A DNA stretch of 64,000 bases from Mytilinidion resinicola. Its lineage: Eukaryota; Ascomycota; Dothideomycetes; Mytilinidiales; Mytilinidiaceae. The stretch covers positions 1,140,897 to 1,204,896 of the forward strand of contig NW_022985453.1 of assembly GCF_010093595.1 (NCBI RefSeq), read 5' to 3'. Positions 10,584 to 23,045 of the stretch are shown piece by piece. A model generated the notes under the pieces. That model was not told where the DNA came from. It was given only the letters and a program-made list of their open reading frames with translations, and made no database searches. How positions within the stretch are numbered: the first letter of the stretch is position 1; each line of letters opens with the position of its first letter. The position numbers and the translations under genes are program-made.

Positions 10584-10725
10584 GTGTATTCGCCCAAATA
10601 TCCTCCACTATCTGAGCCCTTTGCCAGACACGTTCGAACGACGAACCCGCCCCGACGCTGCACTTTAGCTGACTACGAAGAGCACCAGATAAGCACTTTG
10701 TCCTTGCATGGGTTCTCTGCCATAA

Positions 10726-10834
10726 CTCGGCTCCAGTCCTTCGGTCCAACGGCTTCACGACCACTCTGTCCGCGAAGGTGATCGTATGTCATTATCACGA
10801 GGTCTGCTATCTCCCAGACATGGTCGTAATGGAG
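10726..10834 (+). repeat. Diverged duplication, copy A
   Basis: It aligns with 10912-11020 over its whole length. In one frame it reads NGFTTTLSAKVIV then YLPDMVVME, against NAFTTAFSAKILV then FISDMAAMK in copy B. Similarity is kept better at protein level than at base level, which suggests a former coding repeat. I do not recognise the peptide. Confidence 0.5.
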
Positions 10835-10911
10835 TCTAGAGCTTCAAAGACCGCTTCCGGACAAGCTTTTATAATAGCTGCTTGAGGCAACTCAAAAGTG
10901 TCTAAGCTTCT

Positions 10912-11020
10912 CAACGCTCGAGTCTTTAGGGCTGAACGCCTTCACGACCGCTTTCTCTGCTAAAATTCTCGTACACCATTACCACGGGATCAGCTTCATC
11001 TCAGACATGGCTGCAATGAA
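10912..11020 (+). repeat. Diverged duplication, copy B
   Basis: Partner of 10726-10834, lying 186 bp further on. Its frame (NAFTTAFSAKILVHHYHG) is not joined to copy A by an open frame, so the unit is now non-coding or was once two exons. Confidence 0.5.
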
Positions 11021-11933
11021 ATATTTCCTGGCCAGATAGCCACAGAAACCATTTATCCAGAGCGGCGGTTGCTCTCATAGTCATGGCGAACCGCGTCACT
11101 CTGACTGTTTGTGCAGTTCATTCTTGAACGCCGTACTCCCGATCGTTACCGCGCCTGACTCTGTCGAGTGCGTTGGAGCTGTACTGTACATCTCCATAGC
11201 GCTGCGTATTGTGTGGGGCCAGAATATATTCACATTTCGTGAAACGTGCTGGGAAGCCGCATACCTTGTTTTAGAATAGATATCTAGCGCGACTCGGTAC
11301 TTACAATGGTCTGGATTCACTTTGAGATTTGATACCCTGTTCGTAGAGTATGTTTGCTTGCGACGGCTTCCCGCCTCGGTTCTGGCACGGCTGATAGTAC
11401 TGCTGCGTTAGTCCAGGGATTTCTGGTAAGTCTATCTTTGGATCGAGGTCCGTCAGCGTTTTGTGCATGTCGCTAGCCGTCTTGGGCGTCATTGCATGTT
11501 TGGGTTGTTGGAGGTTGGAGAGTGCCGGGCAATGTTTGTCTGTAGAAGAGAATAGATTATGGCAGCTCTGTCAAAGATAGAATCAAAACTCGCATCTATG
11601 ACACCTAATTGTAGTGAAGGTGGCTGAATGGGTGGCTAAACCGCGGTGCAAACCGAGTAAACACGTGCTCCGCCACACTTCCACGACGCTCCCAACCGCA
11701 GCTTCAGCTGTCCTGAGACACGCCCCCAGGCCCCTCTCCCTGACACACCCTCTTTCAGCCCCTGCTACACCACGAAACCCCTCGACAGCACTCTCCTCAA
11801 CTGCTCTACTTCAATTACCACCTCCAACTTCTTCGAAAACCTCAAATACACACTCTAGACTCAGCCCTCGAGTCAGCTAGCTCCGCCCACCACTCGCCAT
11901 CCTCACAACCTCCTCACAACACAACCACACACA

Positions 11934-13348
11934 ATGAAGAAATTCGGCTTCGGCAAGAAGGGCGACGACGACGACTCCTCTGCCCGCTCCGCCCTCTTCG
12001 GCTCCCGCTCCAAGAAAGACTCCAAATCGCCCGCTGCTTCAAACCCCTATGCCGCCCCTCCACCCCCCTCAGACCCGTACGCCGCAGCTCCTCCCCCCTA
12101 CACTGGCTCCCAGGACTCCTTCCGCCGCGACAACAAATCGCCCGCTGTCACAAGCCAGGGCGGTGCCTACGGCGGCAGCGGTGGGTACGGCGGCCAGCCC
12201 GGTCAAGGGCAGGCGGGCTACGGACGCAGCCCGTACGGCGGAGGCGCGCCTGAGCCCCAGGCTGCGAGACGGCCTGGTGGCTATGGCGGGCTAGGGAGGG
12301 CGGACAGCAACGATACCATGACCACAGATGCAGGGCGGGACCAGTTGTTCGGCGCGGCGCCGCAGCGGGCTCAGCAGCAGCAGAGTGCGCCCCCAGGACA
12401 ATACGGCGGGTATGGAGGCGCTCCAGGTGCATCTGGCGGTGCTCCCGGAGCTGGAGGCTACGATGCCGGCCAGTCGGGCGGGTATGGCGCTTACGGCGAC
12501 CGCGAGCTTACACAGGAGGAGCAGGAGGAGGAAGACGTAAACGCGTCAAAGCAGGAGATCAAGTTCATCAAGCAGCAGGACGTGAGCTCGACGCGGAACG
12601 CGCTGCGGCTAGCTCAGCAGGCCGAAGAGACAGGCCGAGATACGTTGGCTAGGTTGGGCGCTCAGGGTACGCTCTCTACATTCCCAATTCCCCTTCCCCG
12701 CTTCTAATGAGTCAATCAAATATGCTAATAGTACCGGTGTCCAGGCGAGCGCATCCACAACACCGAGCGCAACCTCGACCTCGCCTCCTCGCAAAACCGC
12801 ATCGCCGAGGAAAAAGCCCGCGAGCTCAAAACCCTCAACAAATCCATGTTCGCCGTCCACGTCGGCAACCCCTTCACATCGGCCTCGCGCCGCGAAGCCC
12901 GCGACGCCCAGCTCATGGAAACGCACCGCACCGAGCGCGAGCAGCGCGACGCCACGCGCAAGGCGGCCTGGGAGTCGCAGAGCCGCGCGCAGGCCGTGGG
13001 GCGCGACCTCAACGGCAACCTGATCCGCAAGCCGCCGGGCGGCAGCACGCTGGCCGATCGCGCAAAGTACCAGTTTGAGGCGGATAGCGAGGACGACGAG
13101 ATGGAGAATGAGATTGATGGGAATTTGGATGCGTTGCATGGCGCCGCGAAGCGGTTGAATGGCCTGGGGAGGGCCATGGGTGAGGAGGTGGATACACAGA
13201 ATAGGCATATTGAGAGGATTATTGGGAAGACGGATAAGGTGGATGATCAGATTGCTATGGTGAGTTTACTCCTCTTCCGCTTAATCGTTGTGCGGATGTT
13301 GGGGCTAACATGTCGCAGAACCGTGCGAGGCTGGACCGTATTCGTTAA
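11934..13348 (+). CDS. SEC9: Sec9-type t-SNARE (SNAP-25 homologue)
   Basis: Three exons (11934-12666, 12745-13259, 13319-13348) encode 425 residues. The N-terminal half is a low-complexity tail rich in Gly, Tyr, Pro and Gln with NPYAA repeats, expected to be disordered. The first SNARE helix (Qb) begins around SSTRNALRLAQQAEE and spans intron 1; its central LGAQGERIHNTE carries the zero-layer Gln. The second (Qc) lies near the C-terminus, with VDTQNRHIERI. There is no membrane anchor, as in yeast Sec9, which pairs with Sso1/2 and Snc1/2 at the plasma membrane in exocytosis. The last exon adds only nine residues (NRARLDRIR). The start MKKFGFGKK follows a favourable context and matches the usual basic N-terminus. 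Confidence 0.92.
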
Positions 13349-13639
13349 AAGTTGGCGGAGAGGCTTGTATATGCGTTTCAAGTAGATATAGTATGGGGTC
13401 GATTATAGGCGGGTTGGGCCAGGCTGCAAAGTAGTTGTGATAGAGTAGCATGGCACATTGGTCGGAGTTTAGCTTCCTTATCTCATGCGTTAATCAAGGT
13501 TAACTGTGCCAAAACTCGCGTTTGCAATCACCACGTTTACCAGACTGAATACAAAAAGAACCATGCGTTTTCGTTTTCACTATCATACTACACATGCGTA
13601 GGAGACTTACCTCATATCTACACCCTCCCCCAGCACAAC

Positions 13640-16600
13640 CTAATCCGCCAAAACCAACCGATACGTCGCCACCTCAAAGGCTCTCACCTCAATCTCAACC
13701 CCCTTACTCGTCCTCTCCCCGTCGACCAGCACCTCGGTCTCCACAATGCTGATCTCCTCGCCGTCATCCTCAAGCACATTACACTTCTCCACCCTCTTCA
13801 CGTCCAACACGCCCCAACTCAGGACGCCCCTGCTCTTCCCACCCATCGCATCGTACATGCGTACAATAACGCTGCGATCTTTCCGCAGCGGTAGGCCGAT
13901 AGACGGCATATCTTTGTCATCCTCTCCGCGCTTCACGGTATCGAGGACGAGGTTGTCGGCGCCCGAGATACGGAGGGAGGAGAGCAGCGGCGCGATGCTA
14001 GCGGGGGAGGCGTGCGTGCCGAGGTGCAGCGGGGAGTTGAAGGCACGGGCGGTGCGGATGGTCAGGGTGGAGAGGGGGCCGGTGTGCGGGAGGATAGCGT
14101 AGCGGATGTGGTGGCGGCCTAATTATCAAATCATTAGCATTGTGTAAGAGGGAGGGGGGGAATGGAAAGGGGGAGTGTAAACGTACCCATATCAGCATGC
14201 GCATCTGGAGCTTTCGGCGCTCGCAGCAAACTCAACCGCATCAAATCCCCACACGTCGCAAACCCGTACTTCGACTCGTTCAGGATACTCACGCCGTACC
14301 CGGCCTCGCTCAGATCCGCCCACTTGTGGCAGCACACCTCGAACTTGGCCATGTCCCACGTCGTGTTGTAATGGGTTGGGCGGCGCACGATGCCGAATTG
14401 AGTCTCGTAAGAGGCTTCTTGGTTCACGATGTCCACTGGGAACTCGACTTTCAGGAACTTCATTGTCTCGCGCCACTCGACTTCGCTGCTCATTTCGACG
14501 TAGCTAGGGTTGTCGCCGATGGCTGCGGCGAGCGAGATGGTGGTTTTGATCCAGCTGTGCTCGCTGATCTTCGTTTCAACCTCGACGGAGGCGCGGTGCG
14601 GGCCGGACTCGGTGATGGAGGTTTTGGCGGCGTGTAGTTCCTTCCGCGAGTCGAGGTGGTAGACTTCGACGTCCCATGCTTGCCAGTAGAGCGGCTTGTC
14701 GTCGAAGATGACCAGCTGGTTGCCCTTTTTGCCTTTGGGGATGACTTCGCGCTTGGCAGCGAGGTCGTAGAGGGAAGTGATGACGCCGTCGGAGACTTCG
14801 ACTTTGAATTGACTGTTAGAGAGTTCATAAACGCCCTGGCTAGTTTCTTTGATGGAGGCGGAGGTAGCGGGGTAGGCGGAGAGCATGGGGCGGACGTCTA
14901 GTATGCCGTCGCCGTTGACGAGATGGTAAGGTTCGAGCACGTTCGCAGGTTTGACCAGCTCTGTACGAGACCAGGGGAGGGTGTTTAGTCCAATCAGTTT
15001 TCCTGTCGTTGTTTCTTTGGGATGGCCAAAGCCGAGCGCTTTCATGGCACCCTTCAGGAGTTTTTCACCTGTAGCGAAGACCTTTGCGTATAGCTAACGT
15101 GGCGTTAGTACGTCGTAGATGCAAGACGATACAATACGTACCTCATCTGAGTCGTCATAGCACATTTCGATAGAACTGCCCGGTAGACAATCGTGGAATT
15201 GGCAGAGCAAGACATTTTCCCACATCTCATCGATCTCTGATTTCGGGTATTTATACTCTGAATCCTTGATGCTTGCAAGGGTACCTAGGTACTCAAGGTC
15301 ATGAAGCAAAATCTCCGAATATCGGTTGTTTCGCTTGTTGTTTGCCTGTGTGGTGTATGTCCCACGATGAAGCTCGAAATAGAGCTCTCCGTACCAGGTG
15401 ACCAAATCAGTACCATCTTCAATCTTCTTTTCTAACTTATCGAAGAAGTCGTCTACAGAGCCGCCAAGCTTGAGGCGAGGCAAAAGGCCTACCTTGTCGC
15501 TGATGCCTCTGCATCGTCGCAACTTTTCAATGTGCTGGTAGGTTGGTCCTCCTCCACCGTCACCCTTGCCAAAGACAAGAAGCGACGTGTGATCTTGGTC
15601 TAGCGATTTGTGCTGCGTGACACTACGCTTGACATCCCCAAAGTTAGCCTCTGCGGTGTAGGTCTCGGATGGAGCCATATGGCAGATGACCTGACTACCG
15701 TCGAGAGCAACCCAGTTGAAGGTCGTGTGGGGGAAGTTGTTGATGTTGTTCCAGCTCAGCTTCTGTGTGAAGAACCTGCTCATACCAGCCAGCTGGCAGA
15801 TTTGTGGTAGCTGAGTGGAGTACCCAAATGTGTCCGGAAGCCAGAAGGTTTTGCATCGCTGGCCAAAACGACTCTCGAAGAAGCGTTGTCCAGCCACGAA
15901 TTGACGGACGAGCGATTCTCCGCTAGGCATGTTCGTGTCGTGCTCCACCCAGCTGCCTCCAATAGGTTGGAATGTGCCTTCTTTGACCTTTTGCTTCACG
16001 CGGTCAAAGACTCCCGGGTACAGCGTCTCCAGCCATTTGTACTGCTGTGCCTGCGAAGCGCAGAACCGTAGCTCGGGGTACCGATCAATGAGGTCGCATT
16101 GGTTCGACCACGAGCGTGCGACTTTGCGCTTCGTTTCCGCCCATGGCCACAGCCAGCAGGTATCGATGTGGCAGTGTCCAATGCCGCTGACGATAGCTTC
16201 TTGGTCGCCGCCGTAGACCTTTTCAGAGTCGACTTTGTCACCCAAGTACTTCCGGGCGATCTTCCGGCACTCCTTGATGGCTTCATTGCTTCCATTGCCA
16301 GCAATGAAAGTGTCCATAATGGAGTTGCCAATCACACCAGCTTTGTGGGACTCCCATGAGTCGCCTGGGAACTCTCGAGACGCATCTGTTCGCAATTAGC
16401 ATTGAAGTCGGTTTAGAGCTCCTAGAAGCTTACCTCCGATCTCCCAGAAATCAAAGTAAAGTCCTCGAGCTTCAAGATTGATAGCCACAATATCAGCCGT
16501 ATGCAGCTGGAAGTAGGTATCCGAACTTGGAGGCTGAATCGAGTCTCCGCCGGGCGCATTCCCAAACATCTTGTTGCACGCCATCTCGATGTAAAAGACA

Positions 16601-17161
16601 TGCTCCTTCCCATCTCTGTATGACTCCGGGAGCACCCATTCCACTCTCTCCCCACCGCCAGTTAGGCCGTGGATAACGTCGCCAGACTCGGTCCAAATCA
16701 AGCCCTCGTTGTTCGCATCCCACCGGAACTCGAGATGCTCCTTGTCCTTGAGCTCCTTCGGCACGGTCAATTGGATGCGGAACCAATGCGTCGACCAACT
16801 GGGGCCGAATGCTTTGCCGACGCTCGTGGGTGTGAAATCATGCGAGGTGGCTTCTTTGAAGGTCGGGCGCGAGAGGTCGGGCGGGGAGTATACGGAGAGC
16901 TTGATCCATTCAGCGCCAGAGGCACTAGCGTCAATGATCTTCCTGTATAGATGTTAGGCGAAGGATTGATGTATTTGTGTTGTTGGAAGTCGCTCAAAGC
17001 CATACTCACGGCGGGAGGTTCTGCTCTCTGTACTGGCCGTCGCTCATGAACATACGCAGCCGGTCAGCGTAGATGTTGTGGATCTTCTTGCCTACAGGAC
17101 CAGCTGCAAGCTTCGGGTATGTGGGCGAGGGGCCCATCTTGAGATGTGTTTCTCCTCCCAT
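13640..17161 (-). CDS. AMS1: GH38 alpha-mannosidase, vacuolar Ams1 type
   Basis: Five exons (17010-17161, 16434-16942, 15142-16385, 14187-15093, 13640-14118) encode 1096 residues, close to the usual Ams1 length. All four introns keep phase and end in proper AG. Motifs are GHCHIDTCWLWPW (zinc ligands His and Asp), TFWLPDTFGYS (Asp nucleophile), CQFHDCLPGSSI (zinc ligand His) and the C-terminal beta-sandwich region. There is no signal peptide at the start MGGETHLKMG, fitting yeast Ams1, which reaches the vacuole directly from the cytosol. The enzyme trims alpha-mannose from free oligosaccharides. No lesions are seen. It lies convergent to SEC9, and the 290 bp between them would hold both terminators. 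Confidence 0.92.
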
Positions 17162-17727
17162 GGTGTATTGGTTGTTGCGGTTGATGTGGTGATGGATGAT
17201 GCAGTGATGGGAGCTCAGCTCCGTGCCTTGCAGCAAGAGGCGGGGATGGTGGTCCAAGCGGGAGCTCCGTCACCTCGACATCCCTTCAACACTTCAACAC
17301 TACTCCTATATTCACAGTATAGCAGCTGATAAAAGCTATGCTTGACAATAGTCGTACCGCATACTAACTCTTGTGCAAGCTTTTGCAGACAGCACCCCAA
17401 CGTCACACTTCCCCTCACTTTGACATCCACTTTTCAAGCATCGGCCATGGTAATAATGCTGCGGATGCTTCAGTATTCCACTCGTTCTGTATCTCAACGG
17501 TAATCTGAACATTGTCTGGGGGTTACGCTCCAGGGCTGCATTACTCAAAGCGTGCAAAATCATAGCAAGAAGTCTTCCAATTTAGATTCAATACCAGTCC
17601 AATCATCCACCATTAAGACATTACACAATTCATCCAAGAAAACCTCGCGCTCTCAACACTCAATTTTCGTCTCATATCCTTCCCATTACCTCCCATGACA
17701 CCCAACCTCAAGCCCCACTCCTCTCAT
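17162..17727. other. Intergenic, promoter side of AMS1
   Basis: It lies between the AMS1 start and the end of the Bys1-like gene, both on the minus strand. Only short frames are present. Confidence 0.5.
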
Positions 17728-18225
17728 CTACGAACTCCCAATCCTCAGGAACAAATCCGTAATCTTACACGCCTTCGTCACATTCATCTCTGGCGTCTTG
17801 ATCCCCGGACAATTGTTCCCACTGACTTCCTCATACCCAAACGGCTCCTGGTTGACCGACCCAAAGCTATAGTAGATGTTCCCCTCCGCCGCATTCAGCG
17901 TGTAGCCGAAGATAAACGTGCCGGCGCCGTTGTACAGCGCATCCGGTGTCTTCGTGATCTTAATCGCAATCCCGGTCTTTGGGTCGTAGTATTGGGCCTC
18001 GTAGTAGAGCGTGTAGGGGTAGATGGTTTGCATGGAGCCCGCGACGCTGGAGATGGACCACAGGTAGATGGGCTTCGGGGTCGCGTTGTAAACGTTGATA
18101 TAGTGGATCGTGCTGTCGGGAGCGTCGCGGGTGGTGACGGCGACGGCGCCCTCGTCGGGGGTGGGCCACGCGTGGGCGGTGGCGCAGAGGCCGAGGAAGA
18201 GGGAGAGGAGGGAGAGAAGTTGCAT
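17728..18225 (-). CDS. Small secreted Bys1-like protein
   Basis: A single exon encodes 165 residues when started at MQLLSLLSLFLGLCATAHA, an evident signal peptide cut near AHA-W. An upstream in-frame ATG at 18270 would bury this peptide and is less likely. The mature protein has the Bys1/thaumatin-like pattern: NVYNATPKPIYLWSI, YDPKTGIAIKI, FIFGYTLN and IYYSFGSVNQEPFG, then a C-terminal segment with Cys residues at NNCPG and KACK. Bys1 proteins were first described as yeast-phase-specific in Blastomyces and are common small secreted proteins of ascomycetes. Their role is unsettled, so no virulence function is claimed here. Confidence 0.8.
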   Translation of the reverse strand: MQLLSLLSLFLGLCATAHAWPTPDEGAVAVTTRDAPDSTIHYINVYNATPKPIYLWSISSVAGSMQTIYPYTLYYEAQYYDPKTGIAIKITKTPDALYNGAGTFIFGYTLNAAEGNIYYSFGSVNQEPFGYEEVSGNNCPGIKTPEMNVTKACKITDLFLRIGSS

Positions 18226-20822
18226 GGTTATTTGTCGTGCAAATGGCGTTGCTTCCGATGCTTCAAGCAAGTTGTGAAGCTTGATGTGGCGGAAGATGAA
18301 AGCGAGAGCAGATGGGAAGAGATATAAAAGCTCGGAGGTAAGCTATCAACCGAGCATCGCTACGTTGTGTCGCCTCTTCCCCGAAGTTGCAGTGGAGTAC
18401 TTGGGTTGTAGAAATGGTCGTGCGCAATCCGGATGTCTGCAGGATTGGTGTCTGTGTGAGCTTGAGGCGGCCACAAGACGACGGCTATCTGCTCACTTGA
18501 CAGCAGTGGGTGTTTCGTGGAACTGGAGAGGGTTGACGATCACTCCCATCTCTCTGATCAAACGAGTATCTTTCTAGAAGATGAACACAGTTTTTGCAAG
18601 GTGTTCACGTTTGACGCAGAAAGAGATATCAATTTCAATGATAGTTCGGTGCATCGCATTCTTCAGATTTTTTTTCGTAGAAGATGTTCCGCAGCGTCAT
18701 TGCTTACATTACCAGGTCTCCAATTCAACTCTCTCAGAGGTCAATTGAAGATGTCATGATATCTAGAAAGCGGGGAGCGTGAGTTGCACGCTATGGTGGC
18801 ACCAAGTCACAGATATATCTCACTTAATCCCAGCACTCAAACAGTGCTCGGCTCATGATCTCACGTCTCGGTCACAGTCCATCGATCATCCTCCTTTTGT
18901 ACTACGGAAGTCCAAGCATTCTACACTTCTCGATAAAACTTGAATACGAGAAGATACAAGTGGGTATCGCAGCGACATGAATGCAACTCCGAGGTGTGGC
19001 TAATGCCGTCCTATGGAGATACAGATGTGGCGGATGTTCTACAGCAGCCTCACGCCAATAGTTACTCGTAGAGCGGAGCAGAGCGACATACTGCATTGTC
19101 GACTTCTGGAAAAATTGCTGTCTCCAATTCACGATGAGAAGATCTAGCTAAGAGCGTGAAGGGCTGGGAATCGAGCTGACGACACCACAGTTCTCCCGCC
19201 AATAGACGCTTGCGAAGTCAAGGTCACGTGCTACCTGACTGTTCCATGGAAGCACCTCCTCATCCTACGTACTTAAGCTGTTTCGTGGTGACACAGCTCC
19301 ATTCATACATTGGGCTCTTGAGGAGAGTCAAAGCAGCGTCTTCCCTTCGCAATAGCCTTTGTCAACTCGGGAGAGAAGGCTTCAATGTTAGTAGCGCCTA
19401 GAATGACCCCACAGTTAATAGGTCGTCGGTGAGAAAAAGACGATATGGGGGCCTCCCTCTCGGCAGTCGCTCGAGAGGAACAAGATGATCACCGACAACC
19501 TCCAACTACGATTCTCACGCTTCGTGATTCGAAACTTGTGAATATCAGTTCTCAGGCAGGCTACCCGTCATCGTCGTCAGCGGGGAATACTGCTTATCGC
19601 CATTTAATGCCTTACAATTGCTTCCCACCTCGACTGCACATTTGATGAACAGGTTCAAGTTGACACCACACCGTCCAACCAGCCGCACTGGCGACGAGCC
19701 ATTTGTCGACGCTGCTGTTAGTTTTTCAACCCCCACATGTAGCAATCCTCGCAGCACTACTCCGTAGGTTGGTCCACTCTTGCCAGAGCGGAGACCGAAT
19801 TTGCTCCCGCAGACAGCCGGCCGGGGAGGCCTTTATACTCGGGCCACCGGTACTGGCCGAAAGTAAGTCTGGGTCAGCTAACCTCCTACTTCGGGTTACC
19901 GTCGTAGCAAGGGCCCCCTGATGTGGCATTGGAGCGTATCTGGAATTTGGTTTTCCAAGTGTCCAAAAGCAACTCGAGGTGTCGAATCGGGCCTTATTCC
20001 AGGATCTCCACAGGTGTGCGAGCTTGTCTGAGATGTCCCTTTCTTGAAAGCGTCCCATGCTGAAGTTAGGCAAGTGCCGTTTGCGTATTCTGCACACCCT
20101 TGGGACACATCGGGCCGTGGTAGTCATTGCTCGCTTCGCAATTCACAGTGTCGGGTGTTGATACAGAAGTAGGTCACAAGTCTGCGCACACGGATCTATC
20201 ACTGCTTGGCTTCAATTTTGCTCGCTCGGCACCACTGTGAAGAGCAGCTCAGGTAGTAAGCAGCCAGTGATTCAAGAGGCAGTCTAATTTAGACCACTTG
20301 AAACTTGACATCGTCCCTCAGGTTTTGAAAATTCTAGGGTGCACCCTAAGTTTCGCAACTTCTCGTCCCGGAGATTCGTGGAGGTTGCGGTGTAGAGGAA
20401 CCGTGACAGCCACATCGACCATGCATGGCATTTCCGATCACCATCTCCTCGCGCGGCGCCGCTTGCATCCTCACTTCTATCAAAGTCTCTGTCTACTCGT
20501 GGCGTCCTTGATGTTGATGTGCTTAGCATAAAAGCGATTGTGTCTGATCCTTACACTCAGAAGCTGGGATTGTTCCGTCCAATCTTCGCAATGCGTGAAA
20601 GGCGGTCTCCTCGGCTAGTTTAAATTTCCCTTGCAAGTTTGAGAGGAAGCAATATCGCCTACTGATACAGGCGACTCTCGGCTAGAGATGCTAAGTCTCT
20701 CAGTTCTGCGGGCAGCGAGTTGAATTAGCAACGGTTCCGCTTTGGCACACTTGTCTTGCATGAGTAGTGAGTGTGCGACCATAGTTTCTGTCTTGAATGC
20801 TAGGCGGTTTGCTCATCCGTAA
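18226..20822. other. 2.6 kb without supported genes
   Basis: I see no gene. Frames up to 133 codons exist (for example 19726-20127, minus) but lack motifs, codon bias or introns. GC content looks ordinary, so this is not part of the AT-rich transposon block. Confidence 0.45.
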
Positions 20823-23045
20823 TTAACCGCAGCACCACTCTATGCCTGCCGATGGAAGCAGACCGAGAATCGTGTGGAAATGATCAATTAGCTCGTAGTG
20901 AAAAAATTTGGAATCTAATCGGTAAAAATTACTGAGCATAGCGTGATGCTCCACCCCAAGGCTCTTTTTCAATATCGCCATGCCTTCCTCTAAGTTTTCG
21001 ATAGCTATTGTAAGCGACCCTTGTTCTCGCCTAACCCTGGCGACGCGGACGAGAGTAAGCCCTCGAAGCATATGTTCAGGTGGTAGTAACTTGGAAGCAG
21101 CGAGAGCTCGATCTGCAAGTTTTACTGTAGCATCGAACTCCTTCGGCACAGACCTGTGATACGCGGTCGATAGATGGATGATCAAGCTCAGAGTGGCCTC
21201 ATCAGTGCCGGGATAGTCCTTCTCTCTCCAGGATAGACATCTAGAGTAGATCTGTGATGCAGGACTTTTGTAACCTTCCTTATGATAGAAGTGTGCAATC
21301 TTGTTGCCGGGCCCATGCAAAGCTCCAAGGCCAGGTAGCTCATCGGCCTGTAAATAATCCTGGCAGTTTTGCAAACAGACTCCGAGCTGTGAAAGCAATT
21401 GTAGTTTCCACTTCGATGGGCCTTCGAACGGCTTCGATTGAGGCAGAAATTGCGAGAGCATAGCTAGCGTCAGTCGAGTATACTGGCGACGGCTCTCGGA
21501 TTCCAAACGTAATTTCGCCCAGTCTATGATGAGTGGATGAATTGATACGATGCAGTGCCGTCGTCGCAAAATTGCAGAGATTCTAGTAAAGAGAGGGCCC
21601 TCAGCTCAACGAGGATGTCATCAAGATCTGATTTTGGAGAGCCAGCGAAAAAACAATGGTCGGGTACGTCGAGGTTAGGAAAATTGGAGTCAACATACGG
21701 CCTAGGTACTGCGGACAAGATATTGCGGTCATCAAGAAAGGCGGAAATGGTAAGAATCTGCTCCTTGCAGAGCATTCTTGAGAAGTGCCTTGAATACCGC
21801 GAAGGGATAATTCCATGGTGGTAAAAGCATTGAGAGCCGTTTCTCTATTGGTGTCATTTAGTCGCTTTCGGTACTCGGTCAACCCAGGGGTGTACTTGAG
21901 AATCTTTGCCCTATTTCTCTCGTACTCAGCGATGAAGAGCATCAATGAGAGGTATCTGGCATTGATGTAAGATCCCGCCTGGTTGATAGCGAGAGGAAGG
22001 TGACCTAATTGATTTACAACCGTTCTGCTCTATTGAATGTTGTCCTCAGTCCGTTCGAGCTTAGACCGATGAAAGAGAAGATCTACACTTTGGTCCTCCG
22101 ACATTCCTGTCAGCCTAATGACGCTTCCAAGACGCTCGGAATTTGCGTGACGGCTTGTGACAATAATGCTACCATATTTTAGTTGTAGGAAGCAACTAGA
22201 TATGGGCCGCATCTCATCTGGTAGGTCGTAATTGTCAAAGACCAAAAGCCAGGGAGAGGTCCAAGTCTCGATTGTATCTCTGAAGAACGTAATCTGTGAG
22301 TCGAGGCCATAGAAGGACCGGCCTTCAGAAAGGTTAGATGCTATCTTCTCCATGCTGCGTGCTAGCGAGCTTTCTTGCAATACTCCATCGCAAGCTGCGA
22401 CTTGCCCTGGCCGCCTATCCCGAGGAGCACAATCACTGGTGGTGATGGCCCTTGTGGCTGTACTAAAGCATCCTGCATTCGTTTCATCAAGTCGTCTCGT
22501 TGAATGGATTGGGACACCGCAAGCTGAGGCAGGATGTAGTATGTTGGTTTCGGCGCATTGGTCTTGCTGTCCGGCACAGAGGGACGCGGGCTCGTTGCAT
22601 TGGATGCATGCCCTTGATTTACTACTTCGTAATAGGTAAGCTTCTGGACGTAGCTATCCAACGTCGCGGTAATGTTTCTGGTCTCTTTTTCTTTTCGGAC
22701 GCTGGAGAGTGCCTTCATCCTCACTTTCCAGGAGCTGTCCCAAGGCTTCGGAAGTAATTCGACAAGTATGGCGTCAAGCAGCTTGACCTGTTCACAGCAG
22801 CCATCGACAACGGGGATAAGCGCCTGCTGGGTCTCGCTGCTGACAAGGCCGCTCTGGCTTTGCTCTCGTGTGCGTCCAACGGTCTTCAGCACGAGCGGCA
22901 ACTCAGTTTTAATGCCCAGAAAAGCTTTTGGAACCTTTCCTATGGCTGTATGATAGTCGTCGAGGCGTGCAATGACCTTGGTGCTGAAGTCGACGAACTG
23001 GACTATCGCGGACGCAAAGCCGACGAGGGCCAGGGATTCTGCCAT
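20823..23045 (-). pseudogene. STAND/NLR gene with SesA-like N-terminus, decayed
   Basis: The gene starts at MAESLALVGFASAIVQF (23045), typical of the N-terminal domain of fungal NACHT/NB-ARC proteins. It continues to a Walker A (LLGIGGQGKSQLAMEY). About 20 codons normally found after it are missing and the frame changes at 22362-22380, resuming at SLARSMEKIASNL. Walker B-like LLVFDNYD and the SIIVTSRH segment follow. TAG at 22030-22032 sits in frame just before QLGHLPLAINQAGSYI. Frameshifts follow near 21770 (before LCKEQILTISAFL) and near 21545 (before SIHPLIIDWAKLRL). The C-terminal 200 residues are helical and TPR-like. Intact proteins of this kind act in heterokaryon incompatibility or immunity-like cell death; this copy cannot. 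Confidence 0.75.

Larger units (their letters stand above)
10584..11933. other. Intergenic with a decayed duplicated segment
   Basis: No supported gene. It contains two diverged copies of a segment of about 110 bp (listed separately). A 63-codon minus-strand frame at 11301-11492 has no recognisable motif. The last 300 bp are C-rich on the plus strand, as expected for the promoter and leader of the SEC9 gene. Confidence 0.45.

Noticed and set aside
11301..11492. 63-codon minus-strand frame as a small gene
   Set aside because: No motif, no conserved context, and length is expected by chance.
12609..13208. 199-codon minus-strand frame
   Set aside because: Antisense shadow of SEC9 exon 2, whose SNARE motifs and splice phases are clear.
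17695..18327. 210-codon plus-strand frame
   Set aside because: Antisense shadow of the Bys1-like gene, which has a signal peptide and family motifs.
19726..20127. 133-codon minus-strand frame as a gene
   Set aside because: No recognisable motif, signal peptide or intron; composition does not differ from other chance frames nearby.
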